In this document: positions 1 through 8,573 of the stretch, in pieces
How positions within the stretch are numbered: the first letter of the stretch is position 1
Layout: every line of letters starts with the position of its first letter
Assembly: GCA_016208415.1 (NCBI GenBank)
Contig: JACQYB010000080.1
Location: 1-35,470, forward strand
Length of the DNA stretch: 35,470 nt
Origin: Betaproteobacteria bacterium
GTDB lineage: Bacteria; Pseudomonadota; Gammaproteobacteria; Burkholderiales; Rhodocyclaceae
Direction: 5' to 3'
The notes under the pieces: model-generated
Seen by the model: only the letters and a program-made list of their open reading frames with translations
Told to the model about the DNA's origin: nothing
Database searches by the model: none
Translations under genes and position numbers: made by a program

Positions 1-47
1 GTAGTGCCACTCGCCGAATCCTTGCCGCGTATGTGATTGAGCAATAA

Positions 48-296
48 GGACGTTCGTCAGGGGGCGGCAAATTTGGGCTAGGTGATCGCGTGGGGATGAT
101 GGAATACTTCGCCAGCTTGGGCTACACGGGTCACGACGCGTTCGGCAGCGGTTGGGCCGTGCGGGTCCAGGTCGGGGCGAACGCCCAGATCTGGGTAGAC
201 GAAACCGGCCCCGCCAACGGCAGCCAGTGGGGGCTCTTCCTCACCTTCGAAAACACCACGCTGGACCAGCTGCAGACGCAGTACATCTTCACGTGA
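48..296 (+). pseudogene. C-terminal remnant of an RTX-type secreted protein
   Basis: The open frame begins after an in-frame TAA at 45-47 and encodes about 82 residues. A GTG at 90 could start it, but the homologous stretch (GDRVGMMEYF) already begins just before that codon, so this is a 5'-truncated relic rather than a complete small gene. It closely resembles the last ~75 residues of the RTX protein at 3310-4716, sharing the MEYF, LGY-GH-AFG-GW, FVDETGPA-G-QW style blocks and the terminal IFT. That region is the non-cleaved C-terminal type I secretion signal. No glycine/aspartate nonapeptides are left upstream. It lies in the opposite orientation to its four relatives, which suggests an inversion or a separate lost copy. 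Confidence 0.7.
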
Positions 297-434
297 CCTG
301 AGCCCGTCAAGGGGGTTGGCTACTCGGGCGGGAACATGACCGGACCACCTGCAAGTGCAGCCGGCGGACTGCCGGCCCTTGTTGATCGGGAAGCCGCACG
401 GCAATGCGAAGTCGAGCCTCCGGAACAGCGCCGC
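297..434. other. Convergent gap between RTX remnant and RTX gene
   Basis: This is a short spacer between two converging 3' ends. It contains a small palindrome near 362-378 (GCCGGC, five bases, GCCGGC) that could act as a weak bidirectional stem. There is no T-tract, so terminator function is only possible. No gene is seen. Confidence 0.3.
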
Positions 435-3155
435 TCAAACTATGAAATCACCCGCCGTGCTGATCTGCGCCGTGGTCAGCCCGCCAAAGGTGATGAGCGT
501 ACCCCAGCCGTAGGTGCTGCCCGGCCCGTCCAGGTCGATCCACAACTGGGCGTTGGCCCCGACCTGCGCCAGGGTGAGCCAGCCGCTGGCGAAGGGCGTG
601 CTGCCGGTGTAGCCCAGGGCGTCAAGGGCAAGGCTGACATCGATTCGGTCACCCTCCCCGCCGCCGAGGACTCCGGAGAAATCCAGGATCGTGTCGCCCC
701 CGACTGCGGCCTCCGCAGCGCTCCAGAACACGAAGCGGTCGGCCCCCGCACCCCCGGACAACGTATCCCGTCCCGCCAGACCGTAGAGCCAGTCTGCTCC
801 ATCGCCGCCGAACAGCGTGTCGTTGCCGGTGCCCCCGATCAGCACGTCGTTGCCGGCCCCGCCCACCAGGTAGTCCTCGCCGGCCTCGCCGGCGAACAGG
901 TCGCCGTACAGCACGTCATCGCCGTCGCCCCCGTCGAGCACGTCATTGCCGTCGGAGCCGAACAGCCAGTCATCACCGGCATCGCCGAACAGCCAGTCCG
1001 CGCCCACGCCGCCGATGAGCACGTCGTTGCCGGCATCGCCGTGCAGCCAGTCATTGCCGGCTTCGCCGGCGAACAGGTCGCCGATCAGCACGTCATCGCC
1101 GAGCCCGCCGTGGACATCCACATCCGAGCCGTTGCCCCCGTAGATCCAGTCGTTGCCCTCGCCGCCGTAGAGGCTGTCGGCCAGCTCGCCCCCGATCAGC
1201 ACATCGTTGCCGGGGCCGCCGTCGAGGAAGTCCATGCCGGCTTCGCCGGCGAACAGGTCGCCGTAGAGCACGTCATCGCCGCTCTCGCCGCGCAGGGTGT
1301 CCGAGCCACCGGCGCCGTAGATCCAGTCGTTGCCGTCGCCGCCTTCGACGATGTTGGCCTGGGCGTCACCGATGAGCACGTCGGCAAAGCCGGTGCCGCG
1401 CAGGTTCTCGATGGACACGTAGGTGTCGGTGCTGCCGTCGAACAGCGTCCAGGCGCCCGGGGCAAGGTTAACCGTCCAGCCGTTGGGGGAACTGGAGTAG
1501 TCGGCCCAGTCGGTGCCCGGGCCGCCGTCCAGAAGATCGTTGCCGGAGCCGCCGGCGAGGTAGTCATCGCCGTCCTCGCCGTAGAGGCGGTCGTTCCCCT
1601 CGCCGCCGTCCAGGACATCATTGCCGGCACCACCGAGCATGATCTGGTTGCCGGCACCGGCCACCAGAGTGTCTGCGGTTCCCGTCGCGGTGAGCAGGAG
1701 GTCGCCGACGTACTCGCCTTCGGCATCGTAGTACCTGCCGTAGATGCCGGAGTCGCTGCCGTCCTGCAGGTCGGACTGCCATGTCACGACAAAGCCGCTG
1801 CCGGCCAGCGCCGCCACCGAGGGGGCGGACTGGTCACGCGCCGTGGTGGCGTTGACGCGGAATTCCCCGCCTTGGGCCGCGCCGCTGGCGTCGTAGCGCT
1901 GGCCGTAGATGCCGGAACCGCTGCCGTCCTGCAAGTAAGACACCCACGTCGCCACGAAGCCGCCGTCGGCCAGGGCGGCCACCGATGGGTGGCGCTGGTC
2001 AAACGTGGTGGTGGTATTGAGCCGGAACTCGCCACCCTGGGCCACACCATTGGCATCGTAGCGCTGGCCGTAGATGCCATACCCGCTGCCATCCTGCCCG
2101 TACGACGCCCACGTCGCCACGAATCCCCCGCCGGTCAGGGCTGCCGCCGAGGGGGAGTTCTGGTCGTTCGCCGTGACGGTGTTGACCCGGAACTCGCCGC
2201 CCTGGGCCACGCCGCCGGCGTTGAAACGCTGGGCGTAGACTCCGTCGCCGCTGCCATCCTGCCCCCACGATGTCCACGTCGCCACGAAGCCGCCAGCGGC
2301 CAGGCCCGCCGCCGATGGAGACTCCTGGTCATACGCCGTCGTGCTGTTGATCCGGAACTCCGTGCCCTGGGCGATGCCGCCGGCGTTGAAACGCTGTCCG
2401 TAGATGCCGGCGCCGCTGCCATCCTGCAGGTCCGAAACCCATACCCCCACGAATCCGCCGTCGGCCAAAGCCGCCACCGCGGGAGTGCGCTGGTCGAATG
2501 CCGTGGCGGTGTTGACGCGGAACTCGCCGCCCTGGGCGGCGCCATTGGCGCCATAGCGCTGTCCGTAGACACCGTATCCGCTGCCATCCTGGCCTTGCGA
2601 CTCCCAGGCCGCCACGAAGCCGCCGCCGGTCAGGACTGTCACCGCGGGGACGTACTGGCTGTTTGCCGTGGTGGTGTTGACCCGGAACTCGGCGCCCTGG
2701 GCCACGCCGCCGACGTCGTAGCGCTGGCCGTAGATGCCGTACCCGCTGCCGTCCTGCCCCCACGACGCCCACGTCGCCACGAAGCCGCCGTCGGCCAAGG
2801 CCGTCACCGAAGGGACGTACTGGCCATTCGCCGTGGTGCTGTTGACCCGCAACTCGACGCTTTCGGCTGCGCCGCTGGCAAGGCCCAACGCCACGTCGCC
2901 GTTGGCAAAGCGCAGGGTCTGGATGCCGGAGAGCGTATCCACGCCGTCGTCGCCGTCAGCGGCATTGGTGTCGGTAACGATGACCCTGTCGCTGCCCGAG
3001 CCGATGGAATAGCCCGCCATCGCCCCGCCGAACACCGCCGTGTCGTGGCCTGCACCGCCGCTGATGCTGTCGTTGCCGGCACCGCCGGTGATGAGGTCAT
3101 CGAATGCTGTGCCGTTCAGGGTGTCGCTGGCGGATGTGCCGTTCAAGACTGCCAT
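435..3155 (-). CDS. Large RTX calcium-binding protein with seven 55-residue repeats
   Basis: A 906-residue protein, probably exported by a type I system. The ATG at 3155 is preceded by AAGGA ten bases upstream, the same arrangement as in the gene at 5049-6305. Residues 1-45 hold a short RTX-like start (MAVLNGTSAS, GGAGND). Residues 101-485 are seven consecutive 55-residue repeats, each with E-F-R-V-N near its start, GGFVATW in the middle, then QDGSG-GIYGQRY. Residues ~500-805 are GGxGxDxLx calcium-binding nonapeptides, interrupted at ~549-603 by a module (DWADYSSSPNGW to FADVLIGDAQ) shared with two neighbours. Residues ~805-906 form the C-terminal secretion domain ending DFIV. Known: RTX blocks fold on Ca2+ outside the cell. 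Inferred: the seven repeats form a beta-propeller, perhaps for adhesion or carbohydrate binding. No catalytic motif is seen. Confidence 0.88.
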   Translation of the reverse strand: MAVLNGTSASDTLNGTAFDDLITGGAGNDSISGGAGHDTAVFGGAMAGYSIGSGSDRVIVTDTNAADGDDGVDTLSGIQTLRFANGDVALGLASGAAESVELRVNSTTANGQYVPSVTALADGGFVATWASWGQDGSGYGIYGQRYDVGGVAQGAEFRVNTTTANSQYVPAVTVLTGGGFVAAWESQGQDGSGYGVYGQRYGANGAAQGGEFRVNTATAFDQRTPAVAALADGGFVGVWVSDLQDGSGAGIYGQRFNAGGIAQGTEFRINSTTAYDQESPSAAGLAAGGFVATWTSWGQDGSGDGVYAQRFNAGGVAQGGEFRVNTVTANDQNSPSAAALTGGGFVATWASYGQDGSGYGIYGQRYDANGVAQGGEFRLNTTTTFDQRHPSVAALADGGFVATWVSYLQDGSGSGIYGQRYDASGAAQGGEFRVNATTARDQSAPSVAALAGSGFVVTWQSDLQDGSDSGIYGRYYDAEGEYVGDLLLTATGTADTLVAGAGNQIMLGGAGNDVLDGGEGNDRLYGEDGDDYLAGGSGNDLLDGGPGTDWADYSSSPNGWTVNLAPGAWTLFDGSTDTYVSIENLRGTGFADVLIGDAQANIVEGGDGNDWIYGAGGSDTLRGESGDDVLYGDLFAGEAGMDFLDGGPGNDVLIGGELADSLYGGEGNDWIYGGNGSDVDVHGGLGDDVLIGDLFAGEAGNDWLHGDAGNDVLIGGVGADWLFGDAGDDWLFGSDGNDVLDGGDGDDVLYGDLFAGEAGEDYLVGGAGNDVLIGGTGNDTLFGGDGADWLYGLAGRDTLSGGAGADRFVFWSAAEAAVGGDTILDFSGVLGGGEGDRIDVSLALDALGYTGSTPFASGWLTLAQVGANAQLWIDLDGPGSTYGWGTLITFGGLTTAQISTAGDFIV
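1701..2855 (-). repeat. Seven tandem 165-bp coding repeats
   Basis: These encode residues 101-485 of the 906-residue RTX protein. Each unit is exactly 55 codons with no length variation. The units are clearly related but diverged at the protein level, so the array is old rather than a recent slippage product. The constant core is GGFVATW followed by QDGSG and YGQRY. Confidence 0.85.
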
Positions 3156-3309
3156 GGCAGGACGATCCTTTCGTGTTGTGATCCCGCCCGGAGCATGGAC
3201 GGACGGGGCAGAAGAACGGCGGCATCACCCTTCTCCCGCCGGATGGCATGCAACGCCCGCCATGGACCCGGGACCGCGAGCGCGAGCGCGAGCGCGAGGC
3301 GAAACCGTG
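3156..3309. other. Intergenic spacer with GCGAGC simple repeat
   Basis: This spacer is upstream of the 906-residue RTX gene. It contains the Shine-Dalgarno site (AAGGA on the minus strand near 3166-3170) and a run of about four GCGAGC hexamers around 3277-3298. No clear promoter hexamers could be assigned. Confidence 0.45.
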
Positions 3310-4716
3310 TCACGTGAAGATGTGCTCCGGAGCAATGGCCGGAAGACCGGCATTGGCGAACAGCACCAGCGATGTCCATTGCGCGCCGTCGGCAGGGCCG
3401 GTTTCATCCACGAAGAGGGTCACGTATCCGGCCAGCCCCGGCGAGAGCTTCGCCCAGCCGCCCCCGAAGGCGTTGTGGCCGTAATAGCCGAGGCCCCCGA
3501 AGTACTCCATCAGGCCGATGCGGTCGCCGGCGGCGCTGTCGAAGTCCGTCACCAGGTCATAGCGGTCGGCGCCGCCCTGGTAGAAGATGAAGTCCGCACC
3601 CGCTCCGGTATGGATGGTGTCGTGGCCACCCTGGCCGTAGATCAGGTCGTTTCCGTCGTCGCCGTAGATGGTGTCATCGTCGGGACCGGCGATGATGATG
3701 TCGCCGCCACCGCCGCCGTACAGGACGTCCTTGCCCGTTTCACCCGCGAACAGGTCTCCGTAGAGCACGTCCGCGCCCGGGCCACCGTACATCTTGTCGT
3801 CGCCGCCGCCGCCGAACAGCCAGTCATCGCCGCTGGTGCTGGTGACGGCGTTGGGCGCGGCCAGGTCGCTGGCGGGGCCGCCGGTCAGCGTGTCGTTGCC
3901 GGCGCCGCCGATCAGGATGTCATTGCCGGACCCGCCGGTCAGGTCGTCGTTGCCGGATTCGCCGTCGATGTCTCCGACCAGCACGTCGTTGCCGCTGCCG
4001 CCGTCCGCAGTGTCGCCGGCATGGCCACCGAAGAACCAGTCGTTGCCGTTGCCGCCCCAGCCGATGTCGGACAGCGCCCCGCCCAGCATGATGTCGTTGC
4101 CATCCCCGCCCGTGAGCACGTCCATGCCGGTCTCGCCGTCGATGTCGCCCACCAGGACGTCATCGCCGAGAAGCCCCTCCAGCGCATCGTCCCCATTCCC
4201 GCCCCACAGGTAGTCATTGCCGCCTGCGCCGAGCGTGTCGTCGCCCTTCAGTATGTCGTTGCCGTTGCCCCCGTACAGCCAGTCCGCACCGGCGTCGCCG
4301 CCCAGCGTGTCCGCGCCCCCGAAGCCGAAGATGATGTCGTCTCCGGAGCCGCCAGCGAGCGCGTTGGCGGCGTCGGTGCCGTACATCCAGTCGTTTCCGC
4401 CGAACAGCACATCCCAGAACTCGTCGGAACTAGCCGACTGCGCCGAATTGAGCACCGTGGGAAGGGACCAGTAGCCCGTCATCTGCATGCCCAGCTGGCC
4501 GCCGGAAACGAAGTTGATGGCGGTGACGCCACCCCCAGTAGCGCTGCCGAAGATGCTGTAGGTGAAATCGCCGCCCAGGAACTGCGCGTAGTTCCTCGTG
4601 TCGCCGATGCGCATCTCGTTGGACGTTCTCAGTGAAACGCCTCCGGGACGGACGAGTGCAAAGTAGACCAGCTCGTAGACCGTGTCGAGCGGCGCAAACA
4701 GCCGCAACTCTGCCAT
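3310..4716 (-). CDS. RTX calcium-binding secreted protein (468 aa)
   Basis: The ATG at 4716 has a strong GGAGG four bases upstream. The first ~120 residues (MAELRLFAPL to WDVLFGGNDW) are not RTX repeats and match no domain I can name. Residues ~105-390 are GGxGxDxLx nonapeptides, with DGETGMD and DGESGND spacers between blocks. The last ~80 residues are a type I secretion tail: GDRIGLMEYFGGLGY, then FVDETGPADG, ending HIFT. This tail is distinct from the DFIV tail of the other three RTX genes and matches the broken copy at 48-296. The protein is probably extracellular or surface-associated; no enzymatic motif is seen. The gene lies between two other RTX genes with 150-330 bp gaps, so it may be transcribed on its own. 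Confidence 0.85.
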   Translation of the reverse strand: MAELRLFAPLDTVYELVYFALVRPGGVSLRTSNEMRIGDTRNYAQFLGGDFTYSIFGSATGGGVTAINFVSGGQLGMQMTGYWSLPTVLNSAQSASSDEFWDVLFGGNDWMYGTDAANALAGGSGDDIIFGFGGADTLGGDAGADWLYGGNGNDILKGDDTLGAGGNDYLWGGNGDDALEGLLGDDVLVGDIDGETGMDVLTGGDGNDIMLGGALSDIGWGGNGNDWFFGGHAGDTADGGSGNDVLVGDIDGESGNDDLTGGSGNDILIGGAGNDTLTGGPASDLAAPNAVTSTSGDDWLFGGGGDDKMYGGPGADVLYGDLFAGETGKDVLYGGGGGDIIIAGPDDDTIYGDDGNDLIYGQGGHDTIHTGAGADFIFYQGGADRYDLVTDFDSAAGDRIGLMEYFGGLGYYGHNAFGGGWAKLSPGLAGYVTLFVDETGPADGAQWTSLVLFANAGLPAIAPEHIFT

Positions 4717-5014
4717 GTTGCCTCCATAGTCTTATTTCATTGTGCCCTCCGGCCCGATGCCCGTGCCTTGCGCTCCGGACCGGATGTTCCCTTTTGCCGC
4801 CGTGGGCTTCCCCTACCGCGACCGGCGGGGCGCCCAATGCGATTCTACGGCTACGGATCCGCGCGGCATGTCCAATCCGTCACGCGGAATGGGCAGCGGC
4901 TGCGGCCGACGCCCTGCGGGATGAGCGCCGGTGACAGTGATCGAGGAAGGTGAAGGATCGAAGGCGAAGCCGCGGCCCCAAGGCGCCGACGGCGTGCAGA
5001 CCCGGAGCGGGAGC
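4717..5014. other. Intergenic region between RTX genes
   Basis: About 300 bp without a gene. The end next to 4716 holds the Shine-Dalgarno site of the 468-residue RTX gene and a short A/T-rich patch (4725-4742), the likely promoter area. The rest is GC-rich with only short, poorly supported frames. Confidence 0.4.
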
Positions 5015-5045
5015 CTGTGGCCGGGCACGGGCGGGCCGGCCACAG
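5015..5045 (-). terminator. Hairpin just after the 418-aa RTX gene
   Basis: A perfect 10-bp inverted repeat (CTGTGGCCGG at 5015-5024, CCGGCCACAG at 5036-5045) with an 11-base loop. It begins three bases past the stop codon of the gene at 5049-6305. There is no U-tract, so it may be an mRNA 3' end protector or an imperfect terminator. Confidence 0.5.
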
Positions 5046-5048
5046 TGA

Positions 5049-6305
5049 CTACACGATGAAATCCCCCGCCGCACTGATCTGCGCCGTGCTCACGCCGGCA
5101 AAGGTGATGAGCGTGCCGTAGCCGTAGGCGCTGCCCGGGCCGTCCAGGTCGAACCACAACTGGGCGTTGGCACCGACCTGCACCAGCGCCAGCCAGCCGT
5201 CGGTGAAGGGGGTCGCGCCGGAGTAGCCGGCATCTCGCAACGCAGGGGTCACCCAAACCGTGTCCATCTCCCCGCCGATGGCGCCGGAGAAGTCCATGAT
5301 GGTGTTGCGGGCATACCAGACGACCACGTGGGCACTCCAGTAGACGAAGGTATCGGCGCCGGCGCCACCATGGATTTCATCGTTGCCGGCGCCGGTGATC
5401 TGGTCATTGCCTGCGCCCCCGATCAGGGTGTCGGGGCCTACGCCCCCGATCAGGATGTCGTTGCCGTCGCCGCCGTCGAGGAAGTCGCCGGCGTGCGCGG
5501 GGGCGAACAGATCCCCATAGAGCACGTCATCGCCCGTTCCGCCGTACAGCGTGTCATGGCCGTGGCCACCGAACAGCCAATCGTTGCCGGCCCCGCCGTA
5601 TAACTGGTCCGCCCCGGCCCTCCCGATCAGGATGTCGTGGCCGTCATCACCATAGAGTATGTCATCCCATGGTTGGTCATCGAGGAGCTGATCCTCGGTC
5701 GAGAAGTGGCCCCCGTTGAGCACGTCATCGCCCGCTCCGCCGTACAGCGTGTCGTTGCCGCCACCACCGCCCAACCAGTCATTGCCGGCGCCGCCGGACA
5801 GGAAGTCCTGGCCGGCGCCGCCGATCAGCACGTCGTGGCCACCCTCTCCCTCCAGATGGTCATCGCCGAGTTCGTCGGCGAACAGATCGCCAAACAGCAC
5901 GTCATCGCCGTCGCCGCCGCGCAGCGTGTCCGCGCCGCCGGCGCCGTAGATCCAGTCGTTGCCGACGCCGCCTTCGACGATGTTGTCCTGGGCGTCGCCG
6001 ATAAGCACGTCGGCGTAGGCGGTGCCGCGCAGGTTCTCGATGCCCACATAGACGTCGGTGCTGCCGTCGAACAGGGTCCAGGAGCCCAGCCCAAGTTTGA
6101 TGGTCCAGCCGTTGGTGGCACTGGAGTAGTCGGCCCAGTCGGAGCCGGGGCCACCGTCCAGGATGTCGTCGCCGGGGCCGCCGTCCAGGGTGTCATTGCC
6201 GTCGCCACCGTAGAGTAGGTCGTTGCCGGCGCCGCCGGCGAAGATGTCGTCGTAGTACGTACCCGTGAGGGTTTCGTTGGCCGATGTGCCGTAGAGGACT
6301 GCCAT
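5049..6305 (-). CDS. RTX calcium-binding secreted protein (418 aa)
   Basis: The frame extends to 6329, but the start is set at the ATG at 6305 (MAVLYGTSAN). It has AAGGA ten bases upstream and aligns with the start of the 906-residue relative (MAVLNGTSAS). Residues ~15-60 are RTX nonapeptides. These are followed by the shared module (SDWADYSSATNGW to YADVLIGDAQ), then more RTX repeats to ~310 and a C-terminal secretion domain (FVYWSAHVVVW, TIMDFSGAIGG, ALVQVGANAQLWFDLDGPG, ending DFIV). It has no protease or lipase motif. Apparently a structural or surface RTX protein exported by a transporter encoded elsewhere. A hairpin follows the stop codon closely. Confidence 0.85.
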   Translation of the reverse strand: MAVLYGTSANETLTGTYYDDIFAGGAGNDLLYGGDGNDTLDGGPGDDILDGGPGSDWADYSSATNGWTIKLGLGSWTLFDGSTDVYVGIENLRGTAYADVLIGDAQDNIVEGGVGNDWIYGAGGADTLRGGDGDDVLFGDLFADELGDDHLEGEGGHDVLIGGAGQDFLSGGAGNDWLGGGGGNDTLYGGAGDDVLNGGHFSTEDQLLDDQPWDDILYGDDGHDILIGRAGADQLYGGAGNDWLFGGHGHDTLYGGTGDDVLYGDLFAPAHAGDFLDGGDGNDILIGGVGPDTLIGGAGNDQITGAGNDEIHGGAGADTFVYWSAHVVVWYARNTIMDFSGAIGGEMDTVWVTPALRDAGYSGATPFTDGWLALVQVGANAQLWFDLDGPGSAYGYGTLITFAGVSTAQISAAGDFIV

Positions 6306-6449
6306 GGCGGGGAAATCCTTTCTTGTCATGGTCCCGCCCGGGGAAGGGCAGGCACGGTCAGGGGGAAAACAATGTCGGCATTATGCCCCCCCGCGAAAAC
6401 AATCGACATCACCCGAAGGGTGGGGCCGCGGCGGGCAGACCGGCGGCAC

Positions 6450-6485
6450 GGCGCCGATGTCGGGCCGCGGCGCCGGCGTGGTGCC
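6450..6485 (-). terminator. Possible hairpin downstream of the M10 protease gene
   Basis: Seven-base arms (GGCGCCG at 6450-6456, CGGCGCC at 6468-6474) with an outer imperfect extension. The site is ~20 bases past the protease stop codon and has no T-tract. In DNA this GC-rich such stems arise by chance, so support is weak. Confidence 0.25.
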
Positions 6486-6504
6486 GGGCGCCGCGCGCCA
6501 AGCG

Positions 6505-8373
6505 CTACACGATGAAGTCGCTCGCCGTGCTGATCTGCGCCGTGCTCACGCCCTCGAAGGTGATGAGCGTGCCGTAGCCGTAGGTGCTGCCCGGCCCGTC
6601 CAGGTCGATCCACAACTGGGCGTTGGCCCCCACCTGCGCCAGCGCCAGCCAGCCCCCGGTGAATGGCGTACTACCGGTGTAGCCCAGGGCATCGAGGGCG
6701 ATGCTGGCGTCGATCCTGTCGCCCTGCGCGCCGGCGCCGGAGAAATCCTTGATGAAATCGCCGCCGGCCAGGGCTTCGGTGGCCGTCCAGTAGACGAAGC
6801 GGTCGGCGCCGGCGCCACCGTACAGCACGTCGTTGCCGTCCATGCCGTAGAGCAGGTCATTGCCCTCGCCCCCCTGGAGCGTGTCGTTGCCAACCCCGCC
6901 GACGAGGATGTCATTGCCGGTGCCACCGATGAGGAAATCGTTTCCGGCCTCGCTGGCGAACAGGTCGCCGTACAGCACGTCGTTGCCGTCACCGCCCTCC
7001 AGGGTGTCATCGCCGTCGGAGCCGTAGAGCCAGTCATTGCCCACGTCGCCCACCATCCAGTCGTTGCCGGCGCCGCCGATCAGGATGTCATCGCCGGCCT
7101 CGCCCACGAACAGGTCGCCATAGCGCACGTCATTGCCGGCCCCGCCGTGCACGTCGGTGTCGTCGCCGTTGCCGCCGTAGATCCAGTCATCGCCGTCGCC
7201 GCCGTACAGGAAGTCGGCCAGTTCGCCGCCGATGAGCACGTCGTTGCCGGGGCCGCCGTCGAGGTAATCCGCGCCGCTCTCACCGGCGAACAGGTCACCG
7301 TAGAGGACGTCGCTGCCATCCCCGCCGTAGAGGATGTCCGCGCCGCTGGCACCGTAGATCCAGTCGTTGCCGACGCCGCCCTCGATCTGGTTGGACTGGC
7401 CGTCGCCGATGAGCACGTCGGCGTAGGCCGTGCCGCGCAGATTCTCGATGCTCACGAAGGTGTCGGTGCTGCCGTCGAACAGCGTCCACGAGCCCGGGGC
7501 GATGTTCACCGTCCAGCCGTTGGGGGAGCCGGAGTAGTCGGCCCAGTCGGAGCCGGGACCGCCGTCGAGGCGGTCATTGCCCGGGCCGCCGGCCAGCGTG
7601 TCGTTGCCGGCCAGGCCCTCCAGCACGTCGTTGCCAGTCCCGCCTGAGAGGGCATCGGAGCCTGCGGTGCCCATCAGGTACTTGCCCGGCGTGCCCACGC
7701 CCAGCGCTCCGCCAAGGCCGTCCCCGCCGTAGAGCCATTTCAGGGCGGCGACATCGTAGGGATTGAACGTCGAGTATGGACCGCCGGACGAGTCGTAGGA
7801 CATCACGGTATACGACGAGTTGTCCTGTGCCACCGGCAGGGTCGGTGTGCCCTCGAAGGGGTGTTTCAGTCCGAGCGCGTGCCCCACTTCGTGGAGCAGG
7901 GTCTCGTATCCCGGCGATCCCGCCGTCGGCGCGGCGTTCTCGCCCCACCACTCGTTGCTGTCCAGATACACCCAGGCATCCGCAGAATAGGACACGATGA
8001 CGTTGGTGGCGATGTCGTAGCTGTAGGAAGCGCGCGTACTCGTGATCCCGGCGACAAAGGTCCCCGTCAGGATGTCGCCGCTGGCGAAGTGGATGTCCGC
8101 CGCATTGCCGTCGCCGGTTTCGGCAAAGGCGATGCCGGTAAGCTGGCTGACATGGGACATGATGCCGCGCGCCGCCGCGATCTGCGTCGCGTTGAACGAC
8201 GCGATGTTGCTGACGTCGCCGCTGCCCTCCGTTGCGGAAGCCGTCGAGAACGAGTAGTAGATTGTCGGTGTCGCCCGTGTCAGGTAGTTCCATGCCGGAA
8301 GGCTTTCTACCAGCGCATCGATGTGCGTGTAGCCGGAAAGCGGCTGCGACGTGACTTCGGATACTGTTGCCAT
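6505..8373 (-). CDS. Serralysin-type (M10B) zinc metalloprotease with RTX repeats
   Basis: A secreted Ca2+/Zn2+-dependent endopeptidase. The ATG at 8373 (MATVSEVTSQ) is chosen for its GGAG eight bases upstream; in-frame starts at 8397 and 8415 (GTG) are alternatives. In the 622-residue form the catalytic motif HEVGHALGLKHP is at ~161-172 (HExxHxxGxxH, three zinc-binding His and the catalytic Glu). The Met-turn SYTVMSY follows at ~187-193, then FNPYDVAALKWLYG, typical of the family. From ~220 come RTX blocks with the shared DWADYSGSPNGW module and a type I secretion tail ending DFIV. Family members are exported whole by PrtDEF-type ABC systems; neither that system nor an inhibitor gene is in the window. 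It is the first gene, in direction of reading, of the leftward RTX cluster. Confidence 0.93.
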   Translation of the reverse strand: MATVSEVTSQPLSGYTHIDALVESLPAWNYLTRATPTIYYSFSTASATEGSGDVSNIASFNATQIAAARGIMSHVSQLTGIAFAETGDGNAADIHFASGDILTGTFVAGITSTRASYSYDIATNVIVSYSADAWVYLDSNEWWGENAAPTAGSPGYETLLHEVGHALGLKHPFEGTPTLPVAQDNSSYTVMSYDSSGGPYSTFNPYDVAALKWLYGGDGLGGALGVGTPGKYLMGTAGSDALSGGTGNDVLEGLAGNDTLAGGPGNDRLDGGPGSDWADYSGSPNGWTVNIAPGSWTLFDGSTDTFVSIENLRGTAYADVLIGDGQSNQIEGGVGNDWIYGASGADILYGGDGSDVLYGDLFAGESGADYLDGGPGNDVLIGGELADFLYGGDGDDWIYGGNGDDTDVHGGAGNDVRYGDLFVGEAGDDILIGGAGNDWMVGDVGNDWLYGSDGDDTLEGGDGNDVLYGDLFASEAGNDFLIGGTGNDILVGGVGNDTLQGGEGNDLLYGMDGNDVLYGGAGADRFVYWTATEALAGGDFIKDFSGAGAQGDRIDASIALDALGYTGSTPFTGGWLALAQVGANAQLWIDLDGPGSTYGYGTLITFEGVSTAQISTASDFIV

Positions 8374-8573
8374 GCTCTCCACTCCGGGGTCTGCCATCAC
8401 CGCACCGGAATGCACGGGTGCGGATCTTCAGGCAAGCGGCGATGTTACCCTAGCCCTGAATTCGGGGCCCGCGACGACCAGGCGGGGGGACTGCGCATGC
8501 ATTCCTGTCCCGACCCCGACATTTCGCCCGATGCCGCCCGAGCGATCCGCGGCAGGAAGATGACCAGGAAAGC

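Noticed and set aside
336-3317. Long open frame (993 aa) on the plus strand opposite the RTX gene
   Set aside because: It is the antisense of GC-rich repetitive RTX coding sequence; the valine/alanine-rich product mirrors the codon pattern. The minus-strand gene has all the family motifs and a Shine-Dalgarno site.
435-8000. Regular repeats in the RTX region as a CRISPR array
   Set aside because: The periodicity is 27 bp and 165 bp in coding frame and translates to RTX nonapeptides and 55-residue repeats. There are no unique spacers.
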